A stretch of DNA of 23,046 nt. Source: Smittium culicis. Its lineage: Eukaryota; Kickxellomycota; Harpellomycetes; Harpellales; Legeriomycetaceae. The stretch is taken from assembly GCA_001970855.1 (NCBI GenBank), contig LSSN01001370.1, positions 1-23,046 on the forward strand, in the 5' to 3' direction. Positions 18,578 to 23,046 of the stretch are shown piece after piece. The translations under genes and the position numbers were made by a program. A model generated the notes under the pieces. That model made no database searches and was not told the DNA's origin. It worked only from the letters and a program-made list of their open reading frames with translations. Positions within the stretch are counted from its first letter, which is position 1. Each line of letters begins with the position of its first letter.

Positions 18578-21500
18578 CCTTAAACTATAATATTAAGAAA
18601 ATGATTGAATTTAGCTAATTTTTTCTAGTATTTCTTTTGCTATAAGTAAAATTTAGACATTATATATGAAGAAATGATAATGACACCAGGGATTTTTTAT
18701 ATAAATCTGAATATGATTCAACCAATTTAATCTATACTATCTAGTAAATCAGTTTTGCATATGAAAATATTTAAATTAAATAGCTAAAATAAATCGATAG
18801 TATATTTGAAATGAAATAAAATTAAAATTAAATAAATGATGTTATACATTATAATACAGAAAATTTTATTTTATAACATGAAAATGTGATGATTTGAAAG
18901 TGAAAGTAAGAATAGCGTATTAATAATAAATAAACATATTCTGTATTAAAAAAAAAAAGCTTGAATAAAACTATGGTGAGCATAATTGAAACTCTTCCTG
19001 ATCAGAAGAAATAAATTTATTAAAAAAAAATTAAATGATAATTAATTATTTTAATTAATAAACTTTGCTCAAGCTTATATTTTTAAATCATATTTATAAA
19101 ATGTTTTGAATTTAGATATATAAATTAAAATTTAAGTAATTCGAAAGTTATGATCTTGTAAAAAATTAATTTTAGCCTCGGGTTGATTGATTAATAGCTG
19201 TTAAAATATTTTCATATCTAATAAAACATAAATTGGTAAATTATAGACTTTTAATCCCGAAAATGATAAATTTAATAAAGTATTTTAAAACATAAATTTC
19301 ATCTTTGAATATATCTTAAAAATCAAATAAAAAATTTTTTACAATAATATTAAATCCAAGGGAAAAAAATCGGTTCAATTTTATTTATCCCAAAATTTAT
19401 CAATATTCAATCAAACCAAAGTTAACTCATTAATACAGCTACCGAACAAACTAAATTTTCATTAAAAAAATAACTTGGTACTTTTCCTTTCGGAAAAATA
19501 TGAGCATCTGGAGATCAATATTCACACGCGAAAAAAGATTAATACCAAGCCCTTCAACATATAAATTATGCATCCTAGTTTGAAAGGGGCGCACCTTATA
19601 GACATTATGCTTTTACTTTTTGATTTCATGACTATTAGAATTTATTATAGTTATAATTTTATTTATCCTGTATACTTGTGATAATACCCTATCTACCAAG
19701 ACTATTACATTCTCGAGGCTTAGTATTGGTAGCGTCAAAGCTAAATCAACCCATGTTAAATAATTATTTTGATCCACTACTTTTATTCCATCACGCTAAT
19801 TTTAAGAGTTAGTTGAGTTTATCTATATTATTATTATGTTTTTAATCCACTAAAATATTTTAAAAGTTTAATTTTCTGATCAAATTAATGGTACGCAAGA
19901 GTGAATAGAGAGACAGATTTCATAGTTATTAGCTATAAATAAAATTTATTGAAAATTATAAATATATTATTGAAAAAAAGTATTTTAAATAAGGAATATT
20001 CTAATATACATACTGTACTTGTTAAATTCAGCGATAAAAAAAAAGTATATATTAGTAATATTTAATTATATATATTTTTATTTATAATTTAACTAATCGA
20101 ATTAATTATGAATTTAGAACTATTAGACCTGTAGTAAATTAAACACACAATTGATATGTCAAGTGTACATTCATTTTGTTACAAATCATGAACAATTCAG
20201 TTTATAGATTCTCATTTTAAATTAAGTTTTAAAAATTTTATTAATAAATAATGTAAGACCGATTTAAAAATATGAATATAGGTGCGCCTGTGTCATAGGG
20301 TGAATATACGAAAGAGTGGGAAAATAAAATAAGCTATAATATTCTCAATTTAAATAAATGAATGAAAAAAAAAGCTTATAATAAAATTGTTTTGATATAA
20401 AATTCTAAACTTGGCAAACATAAAAAAACTTAATAGAGATAAATGCAATTTTAGATGGAATATCTGTATATTATTATAAATTTTTCAAATAAAAAGAGAA
20501 TTAGAACCTTTATAAGCGAATCAAATATCGAAAGATCAAGATAAAAAGAAAAAAATACTGCGTAACTTGAATTTTTAGAAAAGTCAATAAAATTTCTAGA
20601 AAAAAATGATATAAAATCTCAACATAGAGTATGTTTAGTTGCTCTCGAAATTTAGTGATAGCGTTTTTATCATTTAAATATTTGTAATTAATTAATACTT
20701 AGCTCGTATAAAAAAATAAATAAATACCATCGGAAAAAAAAATAATAAAATGTAATAAAAAACTTATAGCTCATAAATTAATAAACTTAAAAAATTGATT
20801 AGAGCTTCAAAAATTATTTAATTATAACCTTTAAATCAGAAATTCTTGCAACATAGATTAAATTGGAATTTAATCAAATAATTGAATTTTTCTTCATTTT
20901 TTCTCACAGCCTTCATAAATATCAACTTAAAAAGTAAAGACTAGCTGTAAAAGCTTTCGTTCATACATTTCTTATATACTAAATTAAATCCCAAATCAAA
21001 ATTAAAGGTATTTTTAAGTGAAAAACTTACGGTCTGTGTCCTATATGAGATTAAAAAAGTGCTATATCAAAGAATTTATCTCATCAAAGCACCAAAATTT
21101 AAATCAATGAGATGGTTAACCAAGTTTTATTAAAAAGAGTTTTAATACTGCTGCGAGATTTATTATCGAATCATATCATCCCTTTGTGAACTTTTATGAT
21201 TCATCAAATTTGTTATTGCTTATTCATATCCACTTTTTCGTAATTTTTAATTGTTATGTTAATATATTATTAAAACGTAATATATTTTATTGATAAAAAG
21301 CGATTGAATTTAATTAGAGAAAATTGTTATTGAAATGATTTTAAATATTGTTAAAATTAATTTTTCTGTTAGGCTCAATTGAAAACCAAAGATTTTTATT
21401 TTTTTCTTCAGGTGTTTAGAATCTATGATGATTTTTAGCTTTAGGTTTTTTTTCCACTTAAGAAACATTTCTTCAGTGGGCAGAATTGTGTTTGCTAACT

Positions 21501-22208
21501 CAGCTTAGGATTTTGCCCTGTATATATTCCATATGGAGAGGTCATACAGAATATCTTTATTAGGGTGCTTTTTTTTTACTGTTTCTGAAAAATCAAATAT
21601 TATATTCATAGTCATTCTATTTTAACCCTGTATCTATCGTAGATTTATCGTTTATAAACTGGAAAATTATCTGTAAAAATTTTCTGATTTTTCTGAAACC
21701 AAAATAATTACACAATAAATTCTCTTTTTTAAATTTGAATACTTTGCATTCTTGTGACTTTTCAAATTGGCCTTTATTTAATACTTTTAATTTTATATTG
21801 TGATTAGCGCGCCTTGAAGAAGCAATTATAAGTGGCTAGTGATTTTGTGTTCTAGTCTAATTTGACAATTTTAAGCCAATTTTAAATCGTTTCAATATTA
21901 GTTGTTTTACCAATGGCATCCTATTTTGTTTGAACTATTTCTTCTTTTCTATATTATAGGTTAATAAATTTTCTGAAAATGCGATTTTACCATTAGTCTA
22001 TTGTTTGATTTTTAATTTTGATATTTTCTGAATTTATGTAAAATGAGTGGATGAATTTTTTATCGAACCATTCATGCTTTTGCGTTGAGTTTATATTAAT
22101 TATTAGTTGATTGTTTTTTACAATGATTTTATATATAGCCCGAGTTATCATTCCAGATTAAGCCGCAGTATTCTATAAACTCTCCATAGCGGGTAATTTT
22201 ATTTTTTA
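18578..22208. other. Long A+T-rich stretch, essentially gene-free
   Basis: No complete gene, repeat copy or RNA gene was found. Two small open runs stand out. One at about 19450-19582 (+) includes MSIWRSIFTREKRLIPSPST. The other at about 20255-20360 (+) has one TAG and includes MNIGAPVS, then GEYTKEWENKISY. The interval from about 21400 is T-rich on + and leads into the minus-strand relic. Confidence 0.45.
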
Positions 22209-22637
22209 TTAACTGCGATTGGTCTTATAAAATTTAATTCTGAGTAATTTGTTTAATTTTCTTGGCGCAAATATTTTGATTTTTTCGTATGGAAAATTGG
22301 ATATAAATGATTTGTCTTTTTCATAAATTTCATTTAATAGATTTTCGCTTCTCTCCACATTGTTTGGAATTAGTTGATATTTTTTCCTTTTGATTTTTTA
22401 GCCAATATATCGAGATTGTTTTCATTTTCTTTGTACTTATTAGAGATTAATTGAATGCTAATTCAATCTGATTCTCTCCAAATATTTTTTTTATTTCCAA
22501 TCAGATCATTATATTATTTCGTGAAGTGGATTTTTGATTGTGCCTATACGTTTAATAGGCAAAGGCCTCAATTTTTTAATCCAATTCAATAGTGAATACT
22601 TTGATCTGAGCTTTTTTATTGCTACAAATAAACTTAT
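22209..22637 (-). pseudogene. Frameshifted coding relic, minus strand
   Basis: Three successive minus-strand frames are open end to end. From 22637 to 22512 there are 42 codons, including LRSKYSLLNWIKKLRPLPIK. A middle frame of about 50 codons (22508 to about 22400) has one TGA and includes GNKKNIWRES and YKENENNLDILAKKSKG. From 22397 to a TAA at 22211 there are 62 codons, including IPNNVERSENLLNEIYEKDK and FAPRKLNKLLRIKFYK. This pattern suggests one former protein of about 150 residues broken by two indels. I do not recognise the family; a retroelement protein is possible. Confidence 0.35.
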
Positions 22638-22754
22638 TTAACTTTATTTTGACTGAAGATATACTTTCATTGTCAAAAGGTACTATGAATAAAATTGGAA
22701 TTTGGTGTTTTAAAAGTTTATTTAGAATTGTTATTAATTTTTATGAATTTAAAA

Positions 22755-23046
22755 ATGGAAACACAAAAAAAAACTAACTCATCAAAAATCTACAAATCAT
22801 TCAGTATTTATACTTGTTTCTCTAAACTAGGTTTATTAGTTCTAGCCTTCCTTTATAATACAGCTCTTTTTCACAAGCCACTTTTCTTTTGCAATCCGAT
22901 TAGATATAATGTTATTATATTAATATTTTATCTCTATAAAGAACCTTCTTCCTGCAAAGAACATTATATGCTGAGGTAAGTAATTAATTAAAATTTGCAC
23001 CACTAGAAATTTGCATTCTTTCTACTAAGAATTAAAGAACTTTTAA
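22755..23046 (+). CDS. Possible 5' part of a gene running off the window
   Basis: An ATG at 22755 (context AAAAATGG) opens a frame beginning METQKKTNSSKIYKSFSIYT. It has a hydrophobic segment (LGLLVLAFLYNTALF) that could be a signal anchor, then FFCNPIRYNVIILIFYLYKE. At 22975/22976 a perfect donor GAG|GTAAGT occurs just before the in-frame stop. An intron of 54 nt ending CTACTAAG (22976-23029) would join in frame to an exon still open at the window end. Two in-frame upstream ATGs (22695, 22743) are less likely starts. The function is unknown, and the call rests on the splice signals and open frame alone. Confidence 0.35.

Overview
The window is very A+T-rich, gene-poor eukaryotic DNA. Only one gene can be read end to end: a five-exon major facilitator superfamily (MFS) transporter at 9387-11564 (+). 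Its four introns are short (60-120 nt) and start GT and end AG, so the source is a nuclear genome with small introns. The protein resembles the fungal/plant ZIF1/YCR023C-like drug:H+ antiporter type. Together with the base composition, this suggests a fungus, possibly an early-diverging A+T-rich one. That assignment is inference; no rRNA, tRNA or other taxonomic marker was seen.

The rest is mostly mobile-element debris. Positions 1-411 hold two copies of a palindromic (foldback) element in opposite orientation. From about 4730 to 9200 there is a dense cluster of a 188-190 bp miniature inverted-repeat element. It has 10-bp terminal inverted repeats (CCCTTTCCCG...CGGGAAAGGG) and is flanked by TTAA, the target signature of piggyBac-type transposons. 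I count 14 copies in the window, several degenerate, plus end fragments. Some are nested inside each other, and the empty target site can be reconstructed to the base. A second, unrelated miniature element (about 170 bp, imperfect TIRs) occurs three times. Two of its copies face each other and form the arms of a roughly 940-bp inverted repeat around a triple nest of TTAA elements. The transporter gene lies between a TTAA element 190 bp upstream of its start codon and a degenerate one 160 bp downstream of its stop.

Scattered stretches look like decayed coding sequence. They lie at 1132-1287 (+), 3178-3956 (-), 5106-5414 (+, with weak piggyBac-transposase resemblance), 14610-14783 (+), 15000-15340 (G+C-richer island), 17331-17507 (-) and 22209-22637 (-). 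At the right edge, 22755-23046 may be the first exon(s) of a gene that continues outside the window. At roughly 75% A+T a stop is expected about every 11 codons, so isolated open runs of 50-60 codons arise by chance in six frames. These calls are therefore kept at low confidence.

The layout reads as one working transporter gene in a sea of TTAA-targeting non-autonomous elements and eroded coding relics. No operon-like organisation, CRISPR array or structured RNA gene was found.
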